From: Anthoceros angustus
Lineage: Eukaryota > Streptophyta > Anthocerotopsida > Anthocerotales > Anthocerotaceae
Length of the DNA: 64,000 bases
Assembly (NCBI GenBank): GCA_010909165.1
Contig: MU008161.1
Location: 2,170,001 to 2,234,000, forward strand
Reading direction: 5' to 3'
Below the pieces are notes generated by a model. That model was not told where the DNA came from and did no database searches. It saw nothing but the letters and a program-made list of their open reading frames with translations. Shown here piece after piece: positions 11,501 through 23,192 of the stretch (the stretch's first letter is position 1; every line of letters starts with the position of its first letter). The position numbers were made by a program, and so were the translations under genes.

Positions 11501-14288
11501 CATGTTCAGAGCAGTACCAGCCTGAGAGGTGCCCTGCTGCAAAGAATTCCAGCCTACTTGCGGCTTTGAATCTATACTGTTAAGAAACCGTGATCCCCCT
11601 GCTTGGGATCCAGCCTGCTGCATGAGAGCTGCAGTTGAAAGGTTTTGGTTTCTTTGACTTTGCAGATCTAGAGCACCAGCTGGCTGACGAAAAGTGCCCT
11701 GCTGATGACTGCTTTGCTGAATATTGGTCGATGAGAGAACACTACTTCGCTGAGCTTCAGACAAAAAGTTGCTGACCTGTGCCGGATCTTGGTGTCCCAT
11801 CCAGCTTCTTTGAGATCGAGCCTGCCCCTGGGATTGGGCCTGGGCCTGGGCCTGGGCCTGAGTCTGGACATGAGCCTGTGAAGTTGCAGAAGATGAATTT
11901 CTGACCTGAGAGGTGTTTTGGCGGTCTGTAGCCTGTGCAAAGGGCTGCTGACTACTAGGCCCCTGTCCATAAGACAACTTACCTCCAGTAGGCTGTTGCT
12001 TACCACTCCTACTGGCATTTTGCACACTTGAGAACTCGGTGAAACCATGAAGGTCCCCAAAAGGAGCACCAGTGCCAACAGTGCGGGGAATAGGTTTCTC
12101 AACCTGCACAACATTTCCCACAGATTTACTGGACACGCCATAGAGATCCTGCAGCCCAACTGACCCACCTCCATAACCACTCACACCCTGCCCAACTGTT
12201 TCCCTTCTGGAAGCAAACGACCCATAAAGAGAGGGGTCCACCTGAGATGCTTTCATCATATCCTGCCATGAGAAGTTCTGGTTTTGACTGAGAAGAAAGT
12301 CATTGTTGAGGAGGGCTGCATCAGAAGCTGCACCCCAGTTAAGGTTCCCCAAGCTACTGTTGTTCACAGAACTAAAGCCAGTCTGCAACCTAGGATTCTC
12401 GAACCCTACTTGACTGGCAGTGCGGTCTGGATGCACCACCCTGGGGATATCTTGAACATGATTATCCGTAAGGAGAGCAGAGAATTGACTAGGTAGAGCT
12501 TGGTTCTGATTCACCAAGAACGGCTGCATCTGCTGCCTCTGTGAATGCTGCTCAACATGAGGCTGATGAGGATACTGAGCATACCCTTGCTGCTGGTGCT
12601 GCTGTTGCTGCGGTATATGATTATTCCAGGAATGCAAATCCATCTCAACTGGTTGACCTAGCTGTGATTGTTGCCCCAGCTGTGCTTGCTGCTGCCCCTT
12701 GAAAACATATTGACCACCAAGAAAATCATAATCACTTGACTTCACCTGAGGCACTTCCATCTGTGCTGCCATTGTCCCAAGATTCTGGCTCCCGTACTTC
12801 ACGTTCTGAGTCTGCTGCTGGACACGCAGAAAGTCGTGACTATCTGTGTTAGAACCAGACCTATACCCTACGGATGCTGATCCATTCAGCAGGCCCTCAT
12901 AATCGAAGGGCTGGCTTCTTGGCAGGCTTTTGATGACAGTGGGATGGGAGCTCGGCTGACCACTGTGCAGACCAGCAGAGGAAGCTTGTCCAGTATCACG
13001 AGGCTGCTTGACTGTTGGCAGGAATGCGTGCATTGACCTAGTCGATAATTCATCATCTCCCACTTCAGAGTTCTGCAAAGGATTCCTCGAATAGCTCAAC
13101 TGATTGCTCCCATTTTTCATCTGATTGTGCCCTGCAGTGTTTGCAGCCTGGGCACTGTAGTCAGACTGGTAGAACAACTGAGTCGTCGCATTGCCAGCCC
13201 ACGGATTATTTACAAATGGCCACCCACCAGAACCTCCTTGTGACTGCTGCTGAATCTGCGCCTGCTCAAAAAAATCATGGCCATCATGCACTGCCTCTTT
13301 GGCCCCATGCTGGCCTCGCTCATTGGAGTCCTTTGTTGCAACTGAGGAAAGGAAGTCCACATTTGATACGGGCCTCTGACTTTCATAATCCATATGGAAA
13401 TGAGAAGCTGCGCCGGGATCATTGACCTGTCCAAGTATCCCACAACATCACGAATTTGGGGGAAAAAGACGTGACAGCAGGACAAGCCTTTCCGGCAGCT
13501 ATAGACACAGCGCATCAAGACTCTGCAGCCGAGTTCAATGCTCTTCACTGCAAGCTACTAAAACTGACGCATAGACAAGTTCCCACAACTTACCCCCCCT
13601 CTGTCCAAGTCTGCTGAGCTGGAATGCATTGTTCTGTCCTTGAATCTCGTATGCATGTCACCCCTAAAGCTGGAACAAGATCAAGTTTCAGTCATGCATG
13701 CGCTGCTTCGAGCACACACACAATTCAACACACCATAAATGAATCACATGGAACGTATCTGAGTGAACAGCTCCCCAGGCAAAGAAGTTCTCAATGCAGC
13801 AAGCTGTTCCTCAAGGGGAAGAGCCTTACCCATGATCCCTGGAATGGTCCTCACTATCCCGAAGAACCCCGCCCAGTCCAACACCAGCCAATCCATCAAC
13901 CCCGCCTCCATCCAGGAAGTCAAAGGATGAAAAAGACGAATCCCCTACATGCAAATCTGCAAAACCCCGAGTCAACATTCCCCGTCCACCCCTCCCAGAC
14001 CACAAATCCAACTCCAAGCCACCTAAAACAAACCTGGAAGCAGCGCAGCTGTCGATTCCGGAGCTGACGCAACGCTGCAAAACAAAAAGTCCAACATGTC
14101 AGACCACCACACATACAAACGACCATCCCTCCAAAACCCCAAAACCACCCCATAGTACCCAAAACCAGAGCATAGTACCCGAACCCCCCCACCCCATCTC
14201 ACCTGTTGTTCGGCCTATCCAGCAGAGTAAAATCAATGGACGGATATTCCTCCTGGGACATGAACAACTGGTTGCTGTAACTGTCCAT
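5548..14288 (-). CDS. Large Gln-rich protein, plant dentin sialophosphoprotein-related family
   Basis: Ten exons join in frame: 14203-14288, 14034-14074, 13830-13956, 13594-13669, 10082-13426, 9780-9931, 6956-9544, 6811-6889, 6202-6638 and 5548-5842. They total 7,227 nt, or 2,408 residues. All splice sites are GT-AG and all phases agree. The C-terminal part carries the conserved landmarks of this plant family as I remember it: a basic [11 protein letters not shown] stretch, a VPW motif, AANRVPEK, a block around [12 protein letters not shown], and a final [17 protein letters not shown] tail. Most of the rest is Gln/Ser-rich low complexity, including a Gln-Ala tract at about residues 1777-1974. 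The basic motif suggests a nuclear protein. Biochemical function is unknown to me. The start is the first ATG of the GC-rich leader exon. Confidence 0.85.
7450..8040 (-). repeat. Gln-Ala coding microsatellite (6-bp period)
   Basis: Nearly 600 bp of the large exon consists of a variable hexamer, GCCTGA or GCCTGG on the plus strand, read as alternating Gln-Ala with scattered Lys, His and Val. The opposite strand also stays open in two frames for the same reason. A shorter Gln-Ala run lies near 11,820-11,880 in the same gene. Confidence 0.9.
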
Positions 14289-15750
14289 CCTCCACCCCGG
14301 ACCGCCCTCCAAGGCCACCACACCCCTACTGCCCGCACTCTGCCACCATCATCCCGGAAGCCCTAACTACATGCGACCCACCCCCAGGCGCAAATTCCCT
14401 CCCGCACCGCACCACACCACCCTCAGGCCGCCGCAATCACATTCTCCCAAACCCTAGATGCATCCCAGTCCCACGCGCATTCCGCACCGGACTGCCACCT
14501 GGACCACATTCCCACAAAACTCCCACCCATTCCACCCGCCCCGCGCTCCTTCCAGCAATCCCATCCACCCCGCCGCTCCTCCTCCCAAAACCCTGCAATT
14601 CACCCCGCCCAGCTCCAATCCAGCTGCCCCCAATCCTGCTACCTGGACCTGCACACCGCCGAGCGCCCCCACCCGGCCCTAAACCCCGGCCATCACGAAA
14701 TTCCTCCCTCCGCTCCCCACCCTGCCCTACTCCCCAAACCCTCTCCCAGCTCCCCACAGTCCCCTACTCCCACTGCATCCACCGAGCCCCTGCAGCTCCA
14801 ATGCGCCCTCCCAGCTCCCCTCCTCCTTCCAGCTGCCAAAATGCCGCTCCTGGACCCCCACCCAATCCAGAAACGACCCGACGGCAGCCACAGCTCCCGC
14901 TTCCGGCAGCGGCCAGCACAGGCTTCCCTTCCCTTCCCTTCCCTTCCTTCCCTTCACGCCCCAAGCCCTGGGATCAGCAGGCCCCGGGCCTCCATCCCTC
15001 CTTCTCCCTCCCGCCCCTAGAACGCGCAGCACCAAACCCCGCGCCCAAGTGCAGGCCAGGCGACGCCCTGGCCGTGGCGGGGACCCATTCTCTCTCTTCT
15101 CTCTCTCCTGGCCTTCGCGTGAGCTCGCGTCGGCTGTGCCTCGGCTTCCCCTTTCCCTGCCAAATCGGGTACCGCAGCTGATCACTTCCCGCTGCTCCTG
15201 CTCCCCTGCTGCTTCTGCTGCTGCAGCGGCCGGGGCCCTCGCCTCCTCGTTCCTTTCCCTTGCCCTTCGCCTTTCTCTCTCCTCCCGGTCCAGGCAGCCA
15301 GGCAGCCAGGCAGCTTGCGTGACGCGCTTTCTCTCTCCATTCTCTCACCACTTTTCCGGCCTTTTACCGGGCCGCAAATACGATTTTCCTGCTCCCGTTT
15401 AACGTTATTGCGCGAATGATATGGCGGAGGTTGGGATAAGAAGGGAGCTGGAAGGAGCTGGAACCAACTGAATTGAAAGAAGTTTCGCGCGCAACACGGT
15501 CCATGAGGCGGTCGTATATGATGCTGGTATACGCTTCGTAATTGTTTACTATTTTGCGGTGGACCGGAGCGTGAAACCTGCCCGGCCCTGCGGCTGTTGC
15601 GTACCCTGCTGTCCGCCCTGCGCGTACTTGTTGGCACGGGCCTTCCATAATGCACGCATCCGCGTCCGCGTCCGCGTCCGCATCCGCCCTCCCTGCTTCG
15701 CTTCGCTTCGCTTCTCCCAGGTTCCCAAACTTTTCCATGGAACCGCCTGA
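14289..15750. promoter_or_regulatory. Presumed promoter and 5' leader region of the Gln-rich gene
   Basis: The 1.4 kb upstream of the minus-strand start is GC-rich and pyrimidine-rich on the plus strand, with CCCTT runs near 14,925-14,960 and CGCGTC-type hexamers near 15,655-15,690. No gene is recognised. The long open frames on both strands follow from base composition. Confidence 0.45.
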
Positions 15751-15965
15751 CATGGATCGTGGGGAACACACAGTTCAAGAGATCTGTTTCTGCTAATGTC
15801 ATGTCACTTGCTGCTCTTGCGTTGCACATGGGAAACGGTGACTGCAGGCCTTGCTGCCAGGCTCCTCCTGGAACTCAATGCTGCCCTCCGGCTCATGCTC
15901 CCAACAACATAAGGACAAGGCCCATGGCTTCTACTTCTCCCTCCTCTCTCCTCCAATGTGTGGAT

Positions 15966-16180
15966 CATGACTTGGGTGGCTGGGGCTGGGGTCAGGCTGG
16001 GGTTGGGGCTGGGGCTGTGGGTCAGGGGTCAGGCTGTGGGTTGTGGCTGTGGGTCAGGGGTCAGGCTGGGGCTGTGTCAGGCTGTGGCCAGGCTGTGGGT
16101 CAGGCTGTGGGCTGTGGCCAGGCTGTGGGCTGTGGGCTGTGGGCTGTGGGTCAGGGGTCAGGGTTGTGTCAGGCTGTGGG
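15966..16180. repeat. GGCTGTGGGTCAG-type low-complexity repeat
   Basis: Shuffled copies of GGGGTCAGGCTGTGGG-like words fill about 200 bp. The plus strand is purine-rich and can be read in several open frames without coding meaning. It runs directly into the 29-bp minisatellite. Confidence 0.8.
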
Positions 16181-16642
16181 TTGCTAGGCTTCATTGCTAG
16201 GCTTGCAATGGACTCGTCTTCATTGCTAGGCCTGCAATGGACTCCTCTTCATTGCTAGGCTTGCAATGGACTCGACTTGATTGGTAGGCTTGCAATGGAC
16301 TCCACTTCATTGTTAGGCTTTCAATGGACTCCACTTCATTGTTAGGCTTGCAATGGACTCAACTTCATTGGTAGGCTTGCAATGGACTCCACTTCATTGT
16401 TACGCTTGCAATGGACTCGACTTGATTGTTAGGCTTGCAATGGACTCCACTTCATTGTTAGGCTTGCAATGGACTCCACTTCATTGTTAGGCTTGCAATG
16501 GACTCGACTTGATTGCTAGGCTTGCAATGGACTCGACCTGATTGCTAGGCTTGCAATGGACTCGACTTTTTTGCTAGGCTTGCAATGGACTCGACTTGAT
16601 TGGTAGGCTTGCACTGGACTCGACTTGATTGCTAGGCTTGCG
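16181..16642. repeat. 29-bp minisatellite, about 16 copies
   Basis: The unit is close to TTGTTAGGCTTGCAATGGAC plus CCACTTCA. Copies vary at a few fixed positions: TTCATTG or TTGATTG, CTAGG or TTAGG, and CTCC or CTCG. The array is continuous and has no spacers, which distinguishes it from a CRISPR array. Confidence 0.9.
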
Positions 16643-16871
16643 AAGATCAAGTTAATTCCACTCCGGAACTTGGTCCCTTGCCTAACGCTAATGTCAGTAA
16701 ATGTAGGGAGACTAAGTTTTATCCCATACAAATAAGATGCCTTGTTAGGGTTTAGGGCATTACATAAAAGAAGAAGAAGAAGAATTTGTTGAAATCCATA
16801 AAGAACATATGGTTCTCGTGGAGCTTGAATACATTGAATGATTCATGGACTTTTCTTTACACACTTTTAGT

Positions 16872-17010
16872 TTCAAGATGGGCTATCGTGGGGGCTAGTC
16901 CCCCTTGGCCTAGTGCCCTCTTGAGGGTTGTTCTCCTTGGTCTCGGGGGGGGGAGGAGGGGGGTGGATGAGAGTTTCCATCTTTGTTTTTTTTTACATAA
17001 AGTCTTCACA
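16872..17010. repeat. Dispersed repeat, copy 1 (partner near 60.5 kb)
   Basis: The segment shares blocks such as GGGCTAGTCC, CCTTGGCCT, GAGGGTTGTT and TTTTTTTACATAAAGT with 60,503-60,606 in the same order and orientation. The T-rich end followed by ACATAAAGT suggests the end of a retroelement. I cannot assign the family. Confidence 0.55.
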
Positions 17011-17139
17011 CTCTTCGGGAAACTAATTAACATATAAATACTCATTTTTCAAAAAGAGATATAATTTATTTACAAACTAGTGCTATGTACACAAGATTTT
17101 TTATAACAATCACCTTTTATAGCCAATCATATGGATTGT

Positions 17140-17620
17140 ATACCCATTGGTCTTCGAAGAGACTTGGCACAAGTGATACGATGATGGGTATCCATTACTG
17201 TTCAAATAGCTTTGGATGAAATGATTGTTTTGCAACAATAGTAGCAAGTAACATTGTCTTGGCAAGTACACATCCATTAATCAGATTTGGCACAAAGAGA
17301 CACTAATAATGACATGTGATGTTCAAAATGGCAATGATGACAAGTAACATTTCCTTAGCAAGTACATATGGATTCAGTTCTCAAAGGGATTTGGTGATAG
17401 TGATAACGGCCATTACACGTGACATTCAAAATGGCTATGATGATAGGTAACTTTTCGTTGGCAAGTACATATGGATCATAGTTTTCAAAGAGATTTGGCA
17501 ATAGCGATATCGAAATACATACTCTTCTAAGAGCTTTAGGGGAAAAACAACAACAATAATAAGTAATACTCCATTGGCAATGACACATTCCTTTGTCTTT
17601 AAAGCAATTTGGCACGAGTG
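17140..17620. repeat. Imperfect tandem repeat of about 100 bp
   Basis: Four to five degenerate copies share GGCAAGTACATATGG-like and GATTTGGCA-like blocks spaced about 100-113 bp apart. No coding potential was recognised. Confidence 0.6.
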
Positions 17621-17699
17621 CCAGATATTAAGTAAGACTAAATAATTATAATTAAAATAAATAAATAAAATTTGTGATGAGTTTATGGTGCTGACTATT

Positions 17700-17866
17700 G
17701 GCTATCGTAAAGAAGGCAACCAGGATTGAACTGGTGATCGATGGTTATCATAGAGGAGGCAACTGAGATTTAATTGCTGATTCATGGCTATCATAGAGGA
17801 GGCAACCAGGATTGAACTGGTGGTCCATTTGACTGGGATTGCTCTACCATTGAGCTATTCTCCCTT
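17700..17866 (-). ncRNA. Degenerate tRNA-like sequence with extra 3'-half copies
   Basis: On the minus strand 17,866-17,798 shows a D arm GCTC-AATGGTA-GAGC and a T arm ACCAG-TTCAATC-CTGGT, both perfectly paired. The anticodon stem and the acceptor stem do not pair fully. Two further copies of the T-arm half (17,743-17,780 and 17,700-17,735) follow in tandem. This looks like a tRNA-derived relic, possibly of organellar or SINE origin, and is probably not a working tRNA. Confidence 0.45.
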
Positions 17867-17879
17867 TAGATCTCTCATT

Positions 17880-19500
17880 CGAGAAGAAGAAGAAGAAGAA
17901 TAGAGGAACATGGTTCTCAACTTCACTTAACTTCGATGATTTTTCCTCAACTTACAGTACATGAATTTATCCCTTATACAACCATATGTACAATCGGTAT
18001 CTTATTGAGTTTTAAAATATTTTATTTAAAAAGATTATGCTATTAATATAATATATTTAAAATATAAAATAAGAGAAAATACATTTCCGATTGGTACATA
18101 TCTATCATCTTTAACCCAAGAAAGAATATGGAGGTCCTTATGCTGAAATCTATACAAGAGTCTTCTGCAAGGGCACTAATACAATCTTTCTTGACTATTG
18201 ATGGTGGTTAGGTTAACTCAATGAAATCTTTGATGTGAATCTTCATTATGAAGCTGATGAATAATGTATAAGTATATCCAGCCTTTGATGTGCTTAAGGT
18301 TTCCAAGGATACAAAACAATAAAATTTGTTCTCAAGTCTCAGTGAAGAAGGAACTATTTTTTTTTCTAGCAAAAACTAATGTACATACACCTACGATAAA
18401 ACTTTTGATTTTTACTAATGCACTATAATGTTTATTGTGTGAAATCTGTAAGTCATTATCATACTTGTCTAATATTTTTCTTTGTGAAAATATCAAGCTG
18501 TATTCGAAAGGATCCACAGATTCGTGCTCACAAACATGAGAAGACAATGAAACACTAAATAACTCACCTAGCTGAGCCACAAAACAACGTTATTGAATAC
18601 ACAACCTCTACCAACCCAGCGAGCCACTATAAGTAGAGGAATAAAAAGTAGGAAGAAATCAAACTCACATCTAGTCTCATACTTTTGAAGATGTGTAGAG
18701 ATGTATTATCATCTCGCAATTTATGTAAAACCTATATGGATAGTTATTACTTTTACGGTTGTATTATGGATATCATAACACTCTCTTAAGAGCATAGTAG
18801 GTACACTACATGAGACACCCATTTGACAATATAATATTAAACTCCAATTACCTAACAACGTGATGAACATTTTTCATCTTGTAAGGTCTTTGGATAGATT
18901 GGTCAAATTTGTCACTACATGTACTAGCCACTCATTCAAATCTCCATTGAAGAGTTATTGTTCATGTCTTCATTCCATTTATTTGAGAGAAATACTATAC
19001 ATCAGTCTTTCTACTTTACATAGTTTGTTGATGCAAAGGGGCAAAAGCATCACATAGTCGTAAAATATTTGTTACATTATTTGCTGTAAATAACAGTTTC
19101 AAAAATCATGAAAGATCATGTAGTTGATTCTTGAAATTAATAATTTTAATTGATATACACTTTCCAGAAAGTTTGCACATCATGAAGCTGAATCATAATT
19201 AGTGATTCATACTCGTGATATGTAGATTCCACGGACCCTTCTTTCATATTTTAGATATGATGAGGATAAAAACATAGACGCTTAAAGTGTAGGTTCTTGC
19301 ACTATGTGTTCATTGGATTCAACAAATCTCTTAAGAATAAAGATTAAAAAAATAATTACATTAAAAATACCAACTCCCAAAACTAGAACCAAGACCATAC
19401 TATGGGCCTCCACCATGCTTGGTTGTTTTGCCTGAACGGGAATGTGGATGTAAAACATGGAGTAGGCCGGGCTGTGGATGAGTTTTACTCTGTTCACTGA
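17880..19500. other. AT-rich intergenic DNA, no gene recognised
   Basis: Apart from a GAA run at 17,882-17,899 there is no recognisable repeat, RNA or protein. An 82-codon minus-strand frame at 18,332-18,580 has no similarity I can name. Confidence 0.5.
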
Positions 19501-20940
19501 ACCGAAACCGCGAATAAAGGGAAATGAACGAATTGTGTGGGGGCATATGTATGTGTTATGCTACAGGCTCGTTGCCGGAGTATCTTCGGGACTGGAGTCC
19601 GCCAAGCCCTAAAGAAACTTATTAGGTCTGGGGAGAGCGGATGTTCGGGACTGCCGAAAGGCAGAGGCGAGCATGAACGTCGCAACGGCGCGGGAGGCTT
19701 GAAGGCAGTCCTGCGAGGGCGAAGCTTGGTTACGGCGATCCGACAGATGTGGCAGCCAGAACGCATCTATCGCATCGCCATAGCCAAGCTCGGCTGTGTC
19801 CTCCCTTGCAAAGCTCCGCGGCGTCCGCCGCTTGTCCCGGTTCTTGCTACCTTGAAGAAGTTCTTGTCTGTTGGTGAAGATCTTGCTGGTTGTGGTCTTC
19901 ATTAACTTCCTGTCGGTGTTGAGAGTTTAAAAGGTTGCCGCTAGGCTGGTACAGGTTTGTGTTCAGATCTGGTCTTGTTCGCGTTTGATGTTGTAGTCTA
20001 TCTTGTACTATCTTGTGCTGTCGCGTGCGCCTGAAGATGTGGAGATGAAAGGTTTTGGTGCCTCCTGAGGATGTGAGTCCTTTGCTTTCAGTGATGTGAA
20101 GTGAAGGGATGTTTTTTCTGTTTTCTTGAAACGTGATGAGGGAAGTGCGGCGGTGTGATGACGAAAACGAGAGGACAGCATGAACAGTGCTCTGAGTCCA
20201 AGTATTCCACACACGAGATTTCTGACCGCCATACTTTTGCTAGGGCTGGTAGATGCGAGCTGGTATGAGGATGTACATCCGTGCTTGGCCACTGTGCTGC
20301 TGCTGTCGTGACGTTTGGTGCGAATTAAGAGTGAACCGGGTTGCTGCTTCAGTTTTTTAATGCCAGAGCTGCGTAAAATATCTATCGTGAAACTTCCTGT
20401 CCCTGTGTGCTGTTCACTGCATTGCATTGCTTTCGCTACGGCTCATGAATGATCCTCCCTCCAATTCCGGGCAGTCCATGCACTGATGATGCAATTACGG
20501 TCAAAGATCTGGTAGACAAGCGGCTCAGGATTCCTGACACCAGCATGGTCCCCAGTCCAGGAGATCGGATCAGAACGGTTCTAACCTATCTCATGTCAAC
20601 GCCCTATTTTAAACTCTGGCAAGGCGAGGTGAAGTGCAATGTCGGCCGGCAGACATCAGGTGTGCATCCCAGATTTCCATTCCCAAGCCGATGCCATACA
20701 AACTCACGTACTTGAAAACCAGCGGTGTCGTTTTCTGCTCTTCAATCCAGACTCACGTCCCTTTCCAATCAGCAGAACAGACATGGCCCATCAAAAGGAT
20801 CAGGATATGTGATCCACTGTAGGCACCAGGAGGAGTAGGTACCGTACTGTCCGCAGAGACAGCTATCTGCGGCTATGAGGAGATAGGTTCAGGTGCGTGT
20901 TCACCACACACACTGCGCCAGCCATGACTACTGTGTGTAA
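19501..20940. other. Intergenic DNA, no gene recognised
   Basis: Base composition is more balanced than in the AT-rich stretch to the left and several 80-140 codon frames are open on both strands. None shows a domain I recognise. The right end probably holds the 3' UTR of the minus-strand cytochrome b5 gene. Confidence 0.4.
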
Positions 20941-20953
20941 GAGGGACCCAACT

Positions 20954-21471
20954 TCAGCTTGACAACTCGCCGATGTAGAATTCGTCTACCATTTCGTGGA
21001 CCCTGCTGGCATGTTGCATTCTGCAGGAGCACCAGAGAGAAATGAACATGATGGCGGCATGGCATAAAAGCGATATGGAAGTGACTGCGAAGTGCAATTG
21101 CGCAGAGGAGGGCAGAGCGGTCTCACTCACCCGTAGAAGCCGACTGTAGAGTCTCCTCCGGCGTTGTTGAGTATGGCATAACCTCCGGGATGCTCCTCGA
21201 CATATGGAGTCACATCATATACCTGTCAGAGAGCCATGACGAAGATGGATGCCTTGAGGGTCAACTGACTGCCAATGTCGAGAATCGACTTCAATCTGCC
21301 AATGCTGAGCATCAACTTCAATCCGTTGAAGACGGGTATCAAGTGGAACAGAAAGCTACCTTATTTTTCACTATGATCCAGCAGTCATGGACCGAGTTGT
21401 GCTTTGCCACCTCTTCCGCTGTGAAGCTCCTAGTTTTTGGCTGATCCCACACGGACAAGCCAGTCAACCTC
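20954..21471 (-). CDS. CB5LP-like cytochrome b5 domain protein (N-terminus unresolved)
   Basis: Three exons are clear: 21360 to about 21471, 21131-21222 and 20954-21020. They encode a heme-binding cytochrome b5 domain: SFTAEEVAKHNSVHDCWIIV, then YVEEHPGGYA with the first heme His, then QHASRVHEM with the second. The ending FYIGELSS and the lack of a C-terminal anchor match plant CB5LP proteins, which have an N-terminal membrane anchor. The expected anchor is not in frame. A hydrophobic ATG-initiated frame (21549 to about 21475) lies just upstream but is out of frame with the heme domain, so there is a missed exon, a frameshift or a sequence error. The gene lies directly downstream of EMC3 on the same strand. 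Confidence 0.75.
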
Positions 21472-21700
21472 CTATGGGTGGTGCATCCAACACAAATGCA
21501 CAACAGAGGTGAGAGGTGCCATTGCAACCAGAAGCGTCCCTTGCACCATGTGGCAAAAGACACTAATGTACGCTTTATTAGAATCTTTCTGCGAAAGCGA
21601 GCCGGCGACTGCTTCTAACAATAATTTAATAATTTGAGTTTTCGAGCCAGGTATTCCGAGTTACACTCTGCATTCGATGGGAATTGAGGGGGGAAATGGC

Positions 21701-23192
21701 TCATACAGTATAAGGCGCGCCCGCTTGGAGTTGTCGCCTTAATACTTCTTCTGCTTTCTGTTCTATTTTTGACAGAACCCAGTCGTGTTGAAGCAAGTCC
21801 AACCCATCCTTCTCTGCTCCAAGAATCTGCCAGAGAGAACATTGGGTGAGACAAAAGGAGAGCAATGCATCGACTGAACTTGCTGCTGTGCATGACAAGA
21901 AAGAACTTTGGCCCTGAGAATGGCAGACCTTGGCGGGGTCTGCACCAAAAGCGCCCATCTGCATTGCCATAAGCCTTGTAGTATCATCCGTGGCTGTACA
22001 GAAGGGAAGTAAGATTAGAATGATAAAATTCTCTCACACAGCGTGTTTAGAGAAAGCAATTTCCACTGCGATTTACCATTTTCTTCACCGAGGATCAAAC
22101 TGAAAAGTCCTCGCAGACCAAAGAGATTCAAAAAGTACCTGCCAACATTCCATGCATACATGGTCAGTTGTATCAAAACCTCCACAAATGAGTAACAAAG
22201 AATCCACAACAACAATGAGCTTTATGAAGTTTCAGTTCTTACCAGGATCTGCTGCTCACGTAACTCACATCTGCAGCGCTCAGATCAATACCGTTCTGCA
22301 GCATGCCCCTGAACCGCTGTGTAAGCGGGAACGGTATTTTAGCTGTCAACCACGATTCCCTGAATTAGATATACCACTCTCCAAGTAAGATGATGAAATG
22401 AGTTAGATGCTAGGTACACATGTATACCTGCAACAAACCCTGAGAAGAAGAAGTTCACCCATGCGAAAGTGAGAGTCTGCAGCAACAACATCAGCCATTA
22501 GCAGCTATGGTGAAAGCATTGGAATTCTCGCCGCCAGCATCTAGACCTCTGCACAGCCTCCTCATTTTTTCCAGCTCTGAAGACCAAAGATGCTTTCCAA
22601 GATATGACATTTTACATTGATACCAACGCCTACAGCAAGTCCTGATCCAGGCTCAGATGGCTGCACACCTGGGGGATGATCATTGACAGGTTTTTCTTCA
22701 TCATATCCATAGCCATGTTGGGATCCGAGAACATCTGTGCTTGCATGTTCTGGCCCTGGCCTTTCGGAACATGCAGCAAACCATTCTCCTGATGGGAAAC
22801 ACCACAAGTTTAGTGAAAAAAAGGCAAAACTGATAAACTCATGCCTTGCCATGGAACGAGGACAAGCAAGAGATTGACTTAGGGATTTCTGCAGAAATGA
22901 AGTGGAACAACATCAATTGTTGCTCACCAGACCGTCAGTGCCTCACCTCATTGTTGAAGTACGCCCTACGCTGCCGAAACGACTTAGCAGGGATGTAGTT
23001 GGCCGCAGCTCTCAGAGTCTTGGCTCTGAGAACCACCTGCCCTTCTCTGACGCTCTTGAGATCAGGGTTAGGAGTGGTGCGCATGAGCTTGGACACAAAA
23101 TGCCGCAGCACACCGATTAGCACCATAACCACCGAGAGCGGCACCAACACCCAGTCGCGGATGGCGGTGTCCAGCACCAGATCGTTCGCCAT
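21701..23192 (-). CDS. EMC3: ER membrane protein complex subunit 3 (EMC3)
   Basis: Seven exons join in frame: 22947-23192, 22669-22788, 22428-22476, 22243-22342, 22077-22138, 21929-21993 and 21701-21826. They total 255 residues, close to the family size. The N-terminus ANDLVLDTAIRDWVLVPLSV and the internal blocks NMAMDMMKKNLSMIIPQ and LFGLRGLFSLILG are near-identical to known EMC3 proteins. EMC3 is the YidC/Oxa1-like core of the EMC insertase, which inserts transmembrane segments into the ER membrane. The last intron (102 bp) has no in-frame stop, so retaining it would add 34 residues. The start faces the U1-70K start 246 bp away. Confidence 0.95.

Noticed and set aside
13540-13670. An alternative frame ([17 protein letters not shown]) for exon 4 of the Gln-rich gene
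   Set aside because: It looks attractive but would need a weak acceptor and breaks phase with both neighbouring exons. The frame used keeps phase on both sides.
15759-16258. Plus-strand open frames of 71-142 codons rich in Gly, Trp, Cys and Val
   Set aside because: They are generated by the GGGTCAG low-complexity tract; there is no domain and no splice-consistent extension.
16181-16642. Possible CRISPR array
   Set aside because: The 29-bp units are contiguous with no unique spacers, and the genome is eukaryotic.
19537-19905. A 122-codon plus-strand frame and its antisense 97-codon frame
   Set aside because: Neither shows a recognisable domain or splice partners; balanced base composition allows such frames by chance.
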